Source: Cycas panzhihuaensis
Taxonomy: Eukaryota > Cycadophyta
DNA length: 64,000 nt
Direction of reading: 5' to 3'
Assembly (NCBI GenBank): GCA_023213395.1
Contig: CM041465.1
Coordinates: 12,772,001 to 12,836,000 of the forward strand
Positions 34,442-46,009 of this stretch are shown here, in pieces (positions within the stretch are counted from its first letter, which is position 1; each line of letters starts with the position of its first letter). The position numbers and the translations under genes are program-made. The notes below the pieces were generated by a model that made no database searches, was not told the DNA's origin, and was given only the letters and a program-made list of their open reading frames with translations.

Positions 34442-34453
34442 TGGTATCAGAGC
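34442..34453 (+). promoter_or_regulatory. Primer-binding site of G (tRNA-iMet)
   Basis: TGGTATCAGAGC two bases after the 5' LTR, complementary to the 3' end of plant initiator tRNA-Met, the standard primer of plant copia elements. Confidence 0.93.
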
Positions 34454-36458
34454 TTACTTCCTTCATATTCCTCACTTACAGTTGCAATGAAGCCATCAAT
34501 TCCTTCTTCCTCACAATCTATGTGGTGAAGGAGATTGTGAAAGTGGATTTAGAAATATTTTCAAGTTATTATGATAGCATATTTTGTATTATTTGCTTTC
34601 CCTTTCTCTTTTTTAGATTTGGAAGTATAATACAAGGAGTTGTAAGGCCTAAGGATTCCAATACTTTGGTGGCCATTCATGCTATCTCATTATTCTCTTT
34701 ATTTCCCCTCTTTTTGTCCATTTAACAAGGGGAAATGCTGTCGAAATTTTTTCAGGATTTAGAAGAATGATTGTAAGAGGAGGTTTTACCTTTTTTTTTT
34801 TTTTTTTTAATAATTTCAAGCCATTTAAAATATCCATCATTGTATTCTCTTACCTTGCCCATATTGGGATCCTAATGGTAAAAAAATGATGGAAATTTCA
34901 TATGGTATCATGTGTTAATGAGATATTAGTAAGTTGAAATTTCTATAGAAATATAATTTGATTGTTGAACTTCATAGGTCTACAAAATCTTCTACAGAGC
35001 TACAATTGATGTGATTCCAATTGTTAATGATGAGGCTTTAAGTCCACTTTCTAACACAAAAAATTAGCACCTAATTTGGATGTTGTATGAGGAAGTTATT
35101 ATTGTTTTAGTGAATAACAATTATTTTTAGTAAGAATTCTGGAAAAATATAATTTCCTAACTTTGTGGGGCTGCCAAAAACTTTCTAGAACTTATTTGGA
35201 CCTGATTGAAGTTTACAGCACAAAAACTAGAACTCTATTTTAACATCGTGGGAGAAAGTTATTGCTAATTTAGTGAAGATTACTTTCTTTTGTATTAACA
35301 AAAAAAAAAAAAAAATGAAGAAAATTTCTTCCTTCTTTTTATAAGGCTTAAAATCCCATTGTAAAAGTGAGAAAAAAAAACACTTGGATCAGAGTAATAT
35401 TTGGTGTCCTTAGTCACTTATTAGCATTACATTTTAGCACTCTAAAATCACTCAAGGCAAGCACTCTAAAGACACTTCAAGCAAGCACTTGAAACAAGCA
35501 TTCTATTTTTAGTTAAATCTATGTTTAATGCAATTCAATAATATTTTCACTCTTCCTAAAATGAATGCATTATGTACACTATTTTCTGCCATCTTATACC
35601 TGTTCACACACTTACCAAGGTTGAGATACCTTGGTTGGTAGAATGCTGTTCCATAAAGGAGGTATGGGTTTCAAGTTGGGATTGGACTAAACTGAACTAT
35701 TGGTGAGGTTTCGTTAGCCATGCCATTGTACCTCAATCAAGGATCATCCTAATAACCAACCAAGAAAACTAAAACTTTAATACAAAATTAAAATATACCT
35801 AATCCAATATCCATCATAGATATGGGTATACACGTACCACTCTTTAGAGAAGGTATATATCTTCTCATTGGTGAATTGGGTGAGGATTGAGAGTACATAG
35901 GCTCTGTTGTGACTTGGATTTCATCACCAAGTACAATTACGGGTATCACGGGTGAAGGCCAACTTAATTCTACTAGAAGCCTATGCATCCCTTCAACAAC
36001 CTCAAATACATGTTGGACACAAGTTAGAGGTTATTGGGTTGATTACACATCCTACATTTGAGTTTCAAGTTGTGTAAACCTAATGATGTCAACTTCTACA
36101 TTGGCCTACAATCTTGTATATTGATCACTTACTTATTTGTAAAAAGTGATCCATAGTGTAATCACAATTATAGTGCTTCTCATATTCCTATTGCATTAGG
36201 TTAATATTTTCCACAAGTGTTAGTGGCTAATTTTTATCATAGTGCTTCTCATATTCCTGCTATATTAGGTTGATATTTGTCACAAGTATTGGTGACTTTC
36301 CTCTAAGTTGCTCCTTTCATCTTTGAGCAACCATTCTCACTTCTTCTTCCTTCTACTACACTACTTCATTACATTTCCCATTTGTAAATAGTGATTGGTC
36401 ATTTATTACCATCACTTTTATAGTCCTTTGTTCATTTCTTCCCTTCTAAAAAGACACC
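34454..36458 (+). other. Long leader of copia G
   Basis: Two kb between primer site and gag with no recognised coding domain. It contains homopolymer runs (T near 34792-34809, A near 35300-35316). The part at 35780-36035 aligns in reverse with 43430-43680 in the leader of F, so the leader belongs to the element. The 66-residue minus frame at 35788-35988 is not conserved in F. Confidence 0.7.
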
Positions 36459-37400
36459 ATGTCTTCACATTTCAAGCAAAATGTGAACTGCATTCTAAAA
36501 AGGAAAGAAAATTGGGACATGTGGTTCACTAGTGTCAGAAATGCAATAAAGTATGAAGGTCTATGGAGAGATCACTTGCAACCTACACCATCTGTTATAG
36601 GTACAACTACCTTAGCTACTTCTAGAGGAGGTGCTCCAACTGCTCCCACTGAAGCTGCAACTAAATACCAATAGGAACTTGATGATGATAAAATCTGTGT
36701 AGGAATACTACTTGTCACTGATTATTCCCTCCATAATCTCATTAATGAAGTTGTACATGATACATCATAGAAAGTTATTGAAGTTCTTAAGGAGAACTTT
36801 GACAATAAATTAGACTTAGAATTTATTCACTTAGTGCTACAGATGAACAAATTAAAAATGTAGAAATGATACACAAGTGAGATAATCAATCTCCTTCATC
36901 CAATCAAACAAGCCATTGATAAAGATTTTAAAACTCAATGCATTACATGGGCTTTCTTGATTCAGTCATGATCTCAGATTACAAAAATCTATTAGGAAGT
37001 CTTCAATCTAGTGGCACTTTGAAGACCCTAAACTTTGAGGATCTTGCTGATAAGTTCATTGAATTTGATAAGACCTTTGATATCAACTTTGCCACTATAT
37101 CAGATCTAGTTGATGCTACTTTTGAAGTGGAAGAAGATCTTTGTTATACTAAAAATTAAGGTCAATACTCTCATAGAGGTGGTAATTCTCGTGGAAGAGG
37201 AAGAGGTTGACAATAAGGACAACGTCCTCTTAGTCAACAGGCTCCTTAACTCCAACAAAAATAGTCTCAAGGCCAAGGCCAAAATAATCAACCTGGACCT
37301 AGATCCAGTAATCAAAGACAATCCAACCGGCCTAACACTTAGACTGGAAATCAAGCAATTGTGTGCCAAAGGTGTAATAGAAAAGAATATTATGCCAAAA
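36459..37400 (+). pseudogene. Copia G gag
   Basis: It starts at ATG 36459 (MSSHFKQNVNCILKRKENWD-type N-terminus), with SSHFK and the WDMWFTSVRNAIKYEGLW motif of UBN2-type gag, then LVTDYSLHNLINEV and the helix LEFIHLVLQMNKL. A frame change leads into 36938-37159 (GSLQSSGTLKTLNFEDLADK). The nucleocapsid near 37190-37400 is Gly/Arg/Gln-rich, ending in a damaged zinc knuckle CQRCNRKEYYAKNY, where His and the last Cys have become Tyr. Gag forms the particle; this copy is broken by stops and frame changes. Confidence 0.85.
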
Positions 37401-37925
37401 ATTATAGAATTACCACCAACAAACTACCAAGTTATCAACAACGCCATGGTACACATAATGTTGATAATACTTCTTTTGAAGATGCTTTTGGTGGAATTTG
37501 CTCATGCGCACCTTCAAAGAATTAAGACCACTTTATCAAATGTTGTTTTTAGATCCACTAAGTATATTGAGGCTCATTGTGGTTATGCTTATTCACTTTT
37601 GCCTTCACCACTTAGAGTTGTAAATAGTGCCACCTCAAATACTTCATCGTGGATCATGGATACTGGAGCAACATAACACATGACTTGTCATTGCTAGTTC
37701 TTTCAAGATTTTGACTTTGAAGTTCATGGTGTTGTATACATAGCTGACAAATCATCTCAGTGAGTCGAACAACTTAGAACTATTTGCCTGAAACTCCTAG
37801 GCCTTCCAGATTTTACACTTGTTGATGTTTTATATATTCCTACTCTGAAGCAGAATCTACTCTCCCTATCTACCCTTATATCTCATGGATTTGATTTAAA
37901 TGTAACTATAAATAATCAAACTCTC
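37401..37925 (+). pseudogene. Copia G protease
   Basis: The frame ending at 37676 contains SSWIMDTGAT with the intact catalytic D-T-G. It is followed at once by TAA where the family has Gln (then HMTCH), and by further pieces VYIADKSSQ, LGLPDFTLVDVLYIPTLKQN and LLSLSTLISHGFD. These are the standard copia protease flap and C-terminal phrases. The protease matures Gag-Pol in the particle. Confidence 0.88.
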
Positions 37926-38978
37926 TATGTGATTCACCCTCCTTCAAATGATGTGGTTATGACTAGAATTCTTGATGGTAAACTTTTTCACCTAACTGGC
38001 TCACCATCCTCTAAAGCTAACTATGTTGATGATGACTCTGCTTTTACCACAACCCTAACTTCTCAAAAGTTGTCCCAAGCAGCCCTATGGCATGCTCGTA
38101 TGGGCCATATCAAAATTGATCATTTAAGAGAACTACAAGCCACTCTTCCTGGTTTGCCTAGGCTCTCCTCTAAGCCCTTTAAATGTGAAGACCGTATTAT
38201 TGTCAAATCTCAAAGCCAACCCTTTCCTTATAGTTAGTGGAAATCTAGCCAACCTTTGCAGCTTGTACACTTAGATATATGCGGTCCTATACCCATCCCT
38301 TCTCTCAAACAGAAGTGGTACTATATTACTTTCATTAATGATTTTACCATGAAAGTATGGGTTGCTTTTCTTGCAAAGAAAGATGAAGCTTTTTCTATGT
38401 TTCAAGCTTTGAAGGCCCGCATGGAAAATGAATTTGGATTCAAGATCAACATACTCAGGACTGATAATGGTGGCAAGTACACATCCAATAAGTTTGAATC
38501 ATACCTACGTCAACATGGAATTAAACATTAGACCACTATTGTAGGTGCACCCCAGTAAAATGGAGTTGCCATGTGTATGAATAGGACCATCATGAATATG
38601 GCTCGTGTTATGCTAGTATATAAGAATGTCCCTATCTATCTTTACGCTGAGGCTATCTGGATTGTTGTGTATTACATCAACACTGTTAGTCCCTCCAAGC
38701 TCGACCCCTCTCCACATGAAATGTGGTATGGACAAATCCCCTCTATCTCCTACTTCAGAAATTTTGGCTCTACTTGTTATGCTCATATTCTAGAGGAACA
38801 TAGAAATAAGCTTCAAGATAAAGCCATCAAAGACATCTTTGTCAGATACCCTATGGACAAAAGGAGATACAATGTTTTCATACCTTCACAGCATAAAATT
38901 GTCATCACTAGAGATGTTATTTTTACGGAGGCTGAAGATCAATTACTTAGACTTGACTCTAAGATACCTTCATATTGA
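37926..38978 (+). pseudogene. Copia G integrase
   Basis: All pieces are in one frame. The GAG-pre-integrase zinc region has LWHARMGHIKIDHLRELQ with a C-x-D-type end. The core has LVHLDICGPIP, YYITFINDFTMKVWVAFL and ILRTDNGGKYTSNKF. Normally NGVAERxNRT carries the third catalytic residue; here it reads NGVAMCMNRT, so the Glu is lost. The C-terminal part has EMWYGQIPSISYFRNFGS and CYAHILEEHRNKL. TAG after PFPYS, TAG after GIKH and TAA after APQ interrupt it. It inserts cDNA in the intact family. Confidence 0.9.
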
Positions 38979-39018
38979 TTTAATGATGCCACTAAATTTG
39001 ATGTCCAGATTCTAAAAG

Positions 39019-39036
39019 TTAGGGGGGGAGATATTG
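39019..39036 (+). other. Internal polypurine-like tract in G
   Basis: ttagggggggagatattg just after integrase resembles the terminal tract ttaaggaggagattg before the 3' LTR (41400-41414). F has an 11-base homopolymer at the matching place. It may be a second plus-strand primer site, as known for Ty1; unproven here. Confidence 0.35.
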
Positions 39037-39420
39037 AACAGTTGCTTAAAATCTTAGAATCTGACAATAGAGACTTAAAGGATACAAGTTGTAACTCCCA
39101 GCAAATGTGTACATATCCAACACCATCATTTGTAAATAGCCAAGTTGACAAAGGCAAAGCCATAGCAGAAGGATCATCTTCTCCAACATCTGTGGTTGGC
39201 CCATCTTCTCCAGCATCGTCAACTTCCTCCATGCCAAATATCTCATATGATCCTTTTCAAGATCAAAATGAAGACTAAGAGGCTATGGAAATGAAAACCT
39301 CATTCCAAGCTTGAGGTTTTCGTGAAGCCTACTAGCTACACAAGGATATGCGTCTGAATGAGGTAGGCAAAATTGGGACTAGAAGTTCCCATAGAACAAG
39401 GATGCATGAATCACTTTCTG
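39037..39420 (+). pseudogene. Copia G integrase-RT linker
   Basis: A 78-residue open piece (39042-39278), Ser/Pro-rich with VDKGKAIAEGSSSPTS, plus a following broken stretch with KDMRLNEVGKIGTRSS. It aligns with 32988-32674 of F. No catalytic motif; such variable Ser-rich linkers separate integrase and RT in copia polyproteins. Confidence 0.65.
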
Positions 39421-40624
39421 TTGAACTTGAACTAGTAGAACTACACCTTGCTCTTAATGAAGAGCCCCTAACATACCAAAAAGCTATAAAGCATGTAGCT
39501 TAGAGAAATGCCATGAACAAAGAGTATCAATCTCTTATTAAGAATGATACATAGGAGCTTGTTGATCTACCACTTGGAAGAAAGGTAGTTTAAAATAAAT
39601 GGATGTTCAAAAATAAGTATAGATCAGATGGCACCCTAGAAAAACACAAGGCAATGTTGGTAGAAAAAGGATTCAAACAAAGGGAAGGCATCGACTACAA
39701 TGAAATCTTTGCTTCTATAACTAAGTAGCCTACAATCAGAACTCTTATAGCCTTGGCTGCTCAACAGGGTTGAAAAATCCACCAACTTGATGTTAAGACC
39801 ACATTTCTTAATGGGGACCTTAAAGAAGAAATTTGGATGGCTCAGCCAAAAGGATATGAGATTGTTGATTAGGAGCATAAGGTTTGCAGGCTCAAAAAAT
39901 CCTTGTATGGCCTAAAATAAGCCCCTCGTTCTTGGTTTACCAAGTTGTCTAAAAGAATGAGGTAACTTGGATATAAGGCTTCTGACTCTTAAGATATTGA
40001 TGCAACATTATTCATCAAATGCCAAAATGATAAAGTCACTTACCTCTTAATATTTATGGATGACATGCTAATAATCAGGAATAATGAATAGGTAATCGTC
40101 CAGCTCAAGAAGGACCTTGCTAAAACTTTTAAATTGTCTGACCTTGGGTTGATGAAATATTACTTGGGAATTAAATTAACTCAGAAGAATGGCAAAATCT
40201 TTCTCTCCTAAGAAAATTATATGTGATATTCTAATAAAGTTTCAGTTGGAAGGTGCTCGACCAGTGGATATACCTATGGAGCCTAATATTAAACTCTCAG
40301 TTGATGGTGACATTAGGGAGGTAGACACAACACTCTACAGGCAACTTGTAGGTAGTCTAATCTATACTACCAAAACAAGGCTAGATATTGCACACTCTAT
40401 CAGCATTCTTATAAGATTTATGACAAATCCTAAGCAGAATCATTGGCAAGCTGCAATACAAGTGTTAAGGTACCTAAAGACGACCAACAAATATGGTCTT
40501 TTATATGAACCCAATGCAGAATTTAAACTTTACGTATATACAGACTTAGACTTTACTGGAGATAAAGAAATAGGAAGATCTATGTTTGGGTACATAACAT
40601 TTCTTGGAACAACACCAATATCAT
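39421..40624 (+). pseudogene. Copia G reverse transcriptase
   Basis: Pieces in order: YQKAIKHVA, NAMNKEYQSLIKNDT, NKWMFKNKYRSDGTLEKHK, REGIDYNEIFASITK, HQLDVKTTFLNGDLKEEIW, VCRLKKSLYGLK, the catalytic strand LLIFMDDMLI near 40055, LSDLGLMKYYLGIKL, and the open piece 40189-40626 with GSLIYTTKTRLDIAHSISIL. FMDD is intact. Repeated stops occur at positions that are Gln or Trp in copia consensus, for example before APRSWF. A frame change lies near 40190. Confidence 0.9.
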
Positions 40625-40968
40625 AAAGATCTAGACATCAGAAGATAGTTGTAGACTTAACCGTCGAAGCTGAGTATATTGCTACTTCTGAGATAAGCAA
40701 GGAGGTGATATGGCTTAGAAAATTGTTAAATACATTAAATGCCACCCAAACAAGTTCTATAAGCTTACATATAAATAATCAATCTATAATCCAGATGGAT
40801 AAAAATCCTATATTTCATGATCATACCAAACATATAAGTACAAAAGTCCACAAGATTAGAGAACTAGTTCATGATGGCACAATTCAACTGGAGTACTGCC
40901 CCACAACAGATCAAGTGGCCGATATCTTCACCAAACCATTGAAGAAGGTGAAGTTTGAACAATTCTGA
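40625..40968 (+). pseudogene. Copia G RNase H
   Basis: After a TAA the frame continues with SRHQKIVVDLTVEAEYIATSE, then the open piece 40705-40968: IWLRKLLNTLNATQ, SLHINNQSIIQMDKNPIFH, TKHISTKVHKIRELV and the end VADIFTKPLKKVKFEQF. In family members the third acidic residue is in a D-NQS motif; G reads INNQS, so that Asp is lost. RNase H removes RNA from the RNA-DNA hybrid; polyprotein ends here. Confidence 0.9.
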
Positions 40969-41412
40969 AAGTAACTCGGCCTTGGGGCCTCCATCTCTAA
41001 CTAATTAAAGGAGATGATAATAGGACCATCATACTCTATCTCATTCATGAAAACCCCTTGTGGGCACGAAAGGATAAGAGTAAGTCTCTGCTCTATCCTA
41101 TTCATGAAAACCCCTTATGGGCGTGAAAGAATAAGGGTTGTATAATTCTGGAAGGGCATGGGAGATGACCAAATGGTATATGGAGACTCAGTAGATTTCA
41201 GCTATATAATTCATTGTATTGATTGGCTATCTGGATTTATTTAAAGAGTCACCTGAGCCAGGTTAGTAGATTAAAAAGTTTATGGGTTTTCTTCCCCATA
41301 AGAGTTTTCCACAAAAGTGTTATAGTAGTTTACTTTGTAAGAGGCTCAAATGAAGACCTCACAGGATAGAATACAATAGGATGAAATGACCTTCTACAAT
41401 TAAGGAGGAGAT
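40969..41412 (+). other. 3' untranslated region of G with tandem repeat and polypurine tract
   Basis: Two imperfect tandem copies of a roughly 65-bp unit lie at about 41027-41135 (key words attcatgaaaacccctt and gaaaggataagag). The same pair is in F. The tract taaggaggagat (41401-41412) precedes the 3' LTR as the polypurine primer. No coding frame. Confidence 0.75.
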
Positions 41413-41702
41413 TGAAAAGGGTTAATGTCATTATATTAGTTGATTATTTCTAAAAAGGGTCTTAAGTGAACTTTAAATTAGATCACTTAAGTGAAATGCA
41501 CTTTCATATGTATTATGTGTAATTTTATTTCACCTAACTCTAATGCTCCCTCTCTCAATATAAAAGTAAAAGCTTAATGGAGAAGATTCATTCTTACCTC
41601 CCCATTTTGTGAGAGCTACTTTCTTTCTCTCAAGTCTCTCTTGCTCCCATGTTTGCCTTTGTGTTTAGTGCATGGAGATGAAGGATAGATCCACTCTTTT
41701 CA
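41413..41702 (+). repeat. 3' LTR of copia G
   Basis: 290-bp direct repeat of 34155-34439, with TG...CA ends; followed by the target copy aaaac at 41703-41707. Confidence 0.95.
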
Positions 41703-41707
41703 AAAAC

Positions 41708-42370
41708 CACTAAATTAGTTGGAGGGTAAATGACCTAGAGAGTCTACTCATTTATAGTTACACTTATATTAAATCCATAAAAGATAAGTGTGGATAACGA
41801 GAGTAGGTTTTGTTTGAGATTGGATATGTATAAGACATCAAGTAATATAAAATCTCTTAATCTTAGGAATTTTAGGTGAATGTTACCAATTCCTTCAATA
41901 AGTTATTGTGATTTATAAGCCATGTGAATAACTCCTTAAATATTTGAGTCAAATATTTGAAATAGACTATGATTGTACGTCATATGTTGAGTTGCTCCTA
42001 TGTCCATGATCCATTATTCATCGATTGAAGCCACACTATTTGCAATTCCAAAAGGGCTTTTTATTAGTAAAGGGAATTCATAAGTGATATATCCACATAG
42101 AGCTTTGAAGTATCTCTTTGGTTGGTCAATGGTATTTGATGTTAAAGATCCTTCAATTCTTTGAAAATATGCTTGTACAAAATTTACACCGTTAAAGGAT
42201 TCTTCATAAGTTTCTTCAACATTATGAGCTCCATGTTTTGGCTAGAACTTGGCTAACTTATAAGTGGCAGTTCTATAGTCTTTTATAAAATGTCCTTTAC
42301 GGTTATACCAATCACACATAATAGTTTGATTGCTAGTCCCTAAAGAGGTATTGGTTTGGCCTGATTGTCT
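41708..42370 (-). pseudogene. Copia F protease and pre-integrase region
   Basis: Continues F upstream of the insertion of G. The minus strand reads WIMDIGATQHMT (active site D-I-G-A instead of D-T-G-A, so the Thr is lost), FLRLRDFILLDVLYISNLKQ and LLSLSTLIFYGF. Further stops break it. It matches the protease of G at 37650-37900. Confidence 0.8.
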
Positions 42371-43213
42371 TGCTCTTTATTGAGGTGGCCCTTGGCCTTG
42401 AGACTATCGAGGCTGTGACTGAGTGTTTAGTTGACTTTGTGGATGATTTCCCATGTTTCTTCCTCTTCCTCTTGCTTGATTATTTCCTTTGCCATGAGAG
42501 AGACCTTGATTTTTTGTATAGTAAGCTTCTTCTTCCACCTCAAAGGCTACATCTAGAAGAGATTTAAAGGCTATAAAATTGGTGTCAAAGGTCTTGTCAA
42601 ATTCTATGAACTTATTAATAAGTGCTTCGAAGTTGAGTGTCTTCAATGTTCCACTAGATTGAAGACTTTTAAGCAAGCTTTTATAATGAGGGAGATGTAG
42701 ACATGATTAGATCAAGAATGCCAAAGTGACATATGAGGTCTTAAAATCATTATCAATTACCTGTTTTATTGGTCGAAGGGGATTTATTGTCTCGTGAGCT
42801 CGTCTCTTCTACATTTTTAATTTGTTCATTTTCAGAACAAGATGAACAAATTCTAAATCTAACTTGGTATCAAAGTTATTCTTGAGAACTTCAAGGATCT
42901 TCTAAGTTATATCATGTTGCTCTTTGTTAATCAAATTGTATAAGGAGTGATCAGTAGCTAACAAAATTCTTGCATAAATATTTTTATCATCTATCTTCCA
43001 TTGTAGTTTAGTTGTAGCATCTGTAGGAGTTGTTGGAGTAGATCCACCAAAAGTAAGTGTTATAGCTATTACAAGTATGATGGGTGTAGGTTGCAAGTGG
43101 GCTCTCTAAAGGCCTTCATACTTTACAATATTTTTAACTCCAGTATACTACAAATCCTAATTTTATTTATCTTTCAATAAATAATTGACATTTTTCTTAA
43201 AATAAGATGACAT
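42371..43213 (-). pseudogene. Copia F gag
   Basis: Start ATG at 43213 (MSSYFKKNVNYLL), as in G. Following pieces: TTKLQWKIDDKNIYARILLA, DHSLYNLINKEQHDIT, then SGTLKTLNFEALINKFIEFDK and a Gly/Arg-rich nucleocapsid with GRGRNMGNHPQ (42676-42404). A zinc knuckle just downstream (about 42290) reads CDWYNRKGHFIKDYR, with one Cys replaced by Tyr. Several stops and frame changes. Confidence 0.82.
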
Positions 43214-45164
43214 GGTGATGATAAGAAGTAGAAGAGATGATAGAAGTATGTGCCACTAACACGTGTGGCTAGTACACCTGGCACAGTAGGAATATAGAAA
43301 TGAATGAGATGATGAGAAGTAAGCAATGATTAAGTATTTTTTAATAATTATGGAAATAAGTATAAACAATGATGCAAGAATAATGCCTAATTTAGATCTA
43401 GCAAAGAGTGGTGATGTGTCATGGCACTAACCTCTAACTTATATCCAAATATAGGTGAGGTTTTGATGCTTAAGGCTTGTAGTATATGATTAGGGCCTTC
43501 ACCCACAATACTCGTACCTATGCTTGGTGATGAAATCTAAGTCATAGTAGAGCCCAGGTATTCCTAATCCTCACTTAGTTCACTAGTGAGTAGATATATA
43601 CCTCCTCTAAAGAGTCAAATGGTATGTGCATATCCCATGGCTATGAAGGATATTGGACTAGGTTAATTTTAATATTATATTAAGATTTTCAGTTTTTCTA
43701 GGTGGTTATCAGGATTATCCTTAATTGGAGGCCATATGTATGACTAACCCATCCCTTCACCACTATTCTGGTTAAGACCAAACCTAGTATGAAACTCATA
43801 CCTCACTTAGGGCAAAGACTTTGTCCAACTATGGTCTATTTCAACTAAGGTGAGTATGCACACAAGTCAAGAACTGGCAATATAAATTATACATATGAGA
43901 TTTCTTTTAGGAATAATGTAAGTTATTTCTAAATAACTAAAAATAAAAATGGAAAGTTTCCAAATATTCTTATTTATTTTTCATGCTTACTTTATTGTTG
44001 TTGTTGCTTTATCTGATGCTTTATGTTATGTGTGCAAATAGAGAAAACATGCTAGATTTAGTAGAGGAACTGGATATTGCTTGCGATCCAAGGTTTCCCT
44101 TACTTTAGTACAATGTTTCTAAATATGTTTTTAGAAATTTCAATACAAAATCCATAAAGGGCTAAAAGGTGGATCAACTTATCACTAAAATATTAATTTT
44201 TCTAAATCTAGATGTGTGCTATTTTACCCTATTTTATAATTTTTTTACAAAATTTATAAATAATAATAAATGGGTAAAATTTTCTAAAAATTACAAATAT
44301 GAAGGTCTAAATGATGGAATTTAAATTTATAGAAAAAGAAAAAAGTATTCAGAATGTTGTTTATTATAGGGTAGTAAAGTCATATTTCTGAAAATGCATA
44401 AAAACTTTTTGCCCCAAAAAAACACAAAAGCATAATCTTGCCAGATCTACTATCTCAAAATATGAACTTCAACATGTCAAAATTTACATCTTAAAATATA
44501 CATCAACTTTTCCTTCTACATCATCTCTAAAAGTAGCCAAAAAACTACCTGAAATGCCCTCACAATATCTTTTATCGGGTTGAGTAGGCAAATTTAACAT
44601 CCTTAAGAAAATTAAAAATATCTCACTAATCGATGGATGAAATTTGATGAGATTTATCTTAAAATACTCATATGACATAAATCTACTAGATCTCTTAAAA
44701 AAAAAATTAAATTTTTAGCTCATGTTTAAAGGATTTCATTGAAAAAAGCACCTTAAATCACTTATCTATAAATTTTAACCTTTTATTTTAGTTAAAACTT
44801 GTTATTATAGGCTAAATATAAAGTTACTCTAGAAGACAAAAATGATCCTCTTAGCAAGATGACCCTACATGTCAAATTTTATCAAAATCTAAGATGGTTA
44901 AAATTTTCACAAAATTTTAGGCCTTTAATGCTTCCGGAACAGTTCTGGCAACTGAACGGCTTCAAAAACCTGTATTTTTCACTTATAAAATTCTACACAC
45001 ATAGATAAAGTAGAAACATATAAAGTAATATAATTTTAAGCTCTTAAAATTTTAAAAATGATGAGTGCACTCCCAATGCTTCACATTGAAGGTGAAGGAG
45101 AGGCAAAATGACTCCATGTAAGTGGAATGGAGTGAATAGATCCCCTTCTAGCTCTAATGCCATA
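43214..45164 (-). other. Long leader of copia F
   Basis: Two kb between gag and the 5' LTR. 43430-43680 aligns with 35780-36035 in G. The rest is AT-rich with no coding domain; the 64-residue frame at 44484-44678 is unsupported. The site next to the LTR (minus, catatggcattagagc at 45151-45166) is a decayed tRNA-iMet primer site. Confidence 0.65.
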
Positions 45165-45475
45165 TGAAGGAATGATGGATCTAGGGAATAAATCACTCAC
45201 ATGCACATAATAGCAATGGAGAATGAAAAGGAGATGAAATAAGATATGAGAGTAAGCTTGGAGGTGAGAATGAATAATGACTCTCTCCTTGAGATTTTAC
45301 CTTTTATTATTGAGGGTGAGCATTAGGGTTAGGATTTTCCCACTTAATGATATAAACCCAAAATTATATCTAAATACACATAAAGTACATTTCACTAAGA
45401 GACTAATACTAACAATATATCCTAAGGTCACTTAATTAATCTACATAAATAAACTTGATACATTAACCTCTTTCA
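45165..45475 (-). repeat. 5' LTR of copia F
   Basis: 311-bp repeat of 30323-30627, plus strand tgaaggaatgatgga to taacctctttca. Followed by acaat (45476-45480), the right target copy. Confidence 0.9.
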
Positions 45476-45952
45476 ACAATGTACTTAAGAAACATCCATA
45501 TAGGAAAGGCGTCAATCTTTATTATCTAAGAATAAAGAAATATATATAATCTGTAATAAAATGCTCACTGCAATAATAACCAACTACCTCTTCTTAATAC
45601 AATACATCCAATACCTCGAATATCATCAACATAATGGAAAAACACCCTAGATTAGGCTATATGAGAGTTATATAAGACATAAATCTTGACCATCAAATCT
45701 AAGGTATTTTGAATGAATGACCCTGATTCTCTTTATAATTTAGTATGTTTTATAGTGCTAACTTTTTAGTTTAGGGGATACCATCCCCAAACCCCCATTT
45801 GTGAGAGGGGAGGGGGTTTTGACACCCCCCCATCCCTTAACTAAAGGGGGCTCTTGCCTCCTTGGATCCCCCTACAAAAGTTTGAGGGGGAAACCACACT
45901 ATCAGCCTATTAAAATTTTACCTCTAAAATATTGTTATCATATTATTTAATA
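45476..45952 (-). repeat. 3' LTR of copia H, right part
   Basis: Continues 30136-30322 after the insertion of F. It aligns with 50180-50650: aagaaacatccatataggaaag, the aatcatataag TATA region, and the GC-rich island (45777-45895). Ends with tattatttaata; TG at the element start has become TA. Confidence 0.85.
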
Positions 45953-46009
45953 ATCTTCACCTTGATCATAATTTAATTGATACCTTTCCTATACCATTCA
46001 TCATTTTTT

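Larger units (their letters stand above)
34155..41702 (+). mobile_element. Ty1/copia element G, 7.5 kb, complete ends
   Basis: G has LTRs of 285 and 290 bp, perfect 5-bp target duplication AAAAC, a tRNA-iMet primer site and a polypurine tract. Inside are a 2-kb leader, gag, protease, integrase, RT and RNase H in the copia order. It lies inside the integrase of F in opposite orientation. Coding frames carry many stops but fewer than F. It is the youngest element of the F/G family in the window. Confidence 0.95.
30323..45475 (-). mobile_element. Ty1/copia element F, split by G
   Basis: F reads leftward: 5' LTR 45165-45475, leader, gag, protease, integrase (interrupted by G at 34150-41707), RT, RNase H, 3' LTR 30323-30627. 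LTRs are 311 and 305 bp with TG...CA ends and a 4/5 target duplication. Without G the element would be about 7.6 kb, like G itself. LTRs, leader and 3' UTR align with those of G, so F and G are one family in opposite orientation. F is older: it has more stops and lost a clear polypurine tract. Confidence 0.9.

Noticed and set aside
34442-34453. tRNA gene because of the TGGTATCAGAGC word.
   Set aside because: Only the 12-base complement of the tRNA 3' end is present; no cloverleaf. The same word at 51342 is a primer site too.
34441-34725. A 94-residue frame right after the 5' LTR of G as a possible extra gene.
   Set aside because: It starts in the primer-binding site, is hydrophobic low-complexity, and is not conserved in the leader of F.
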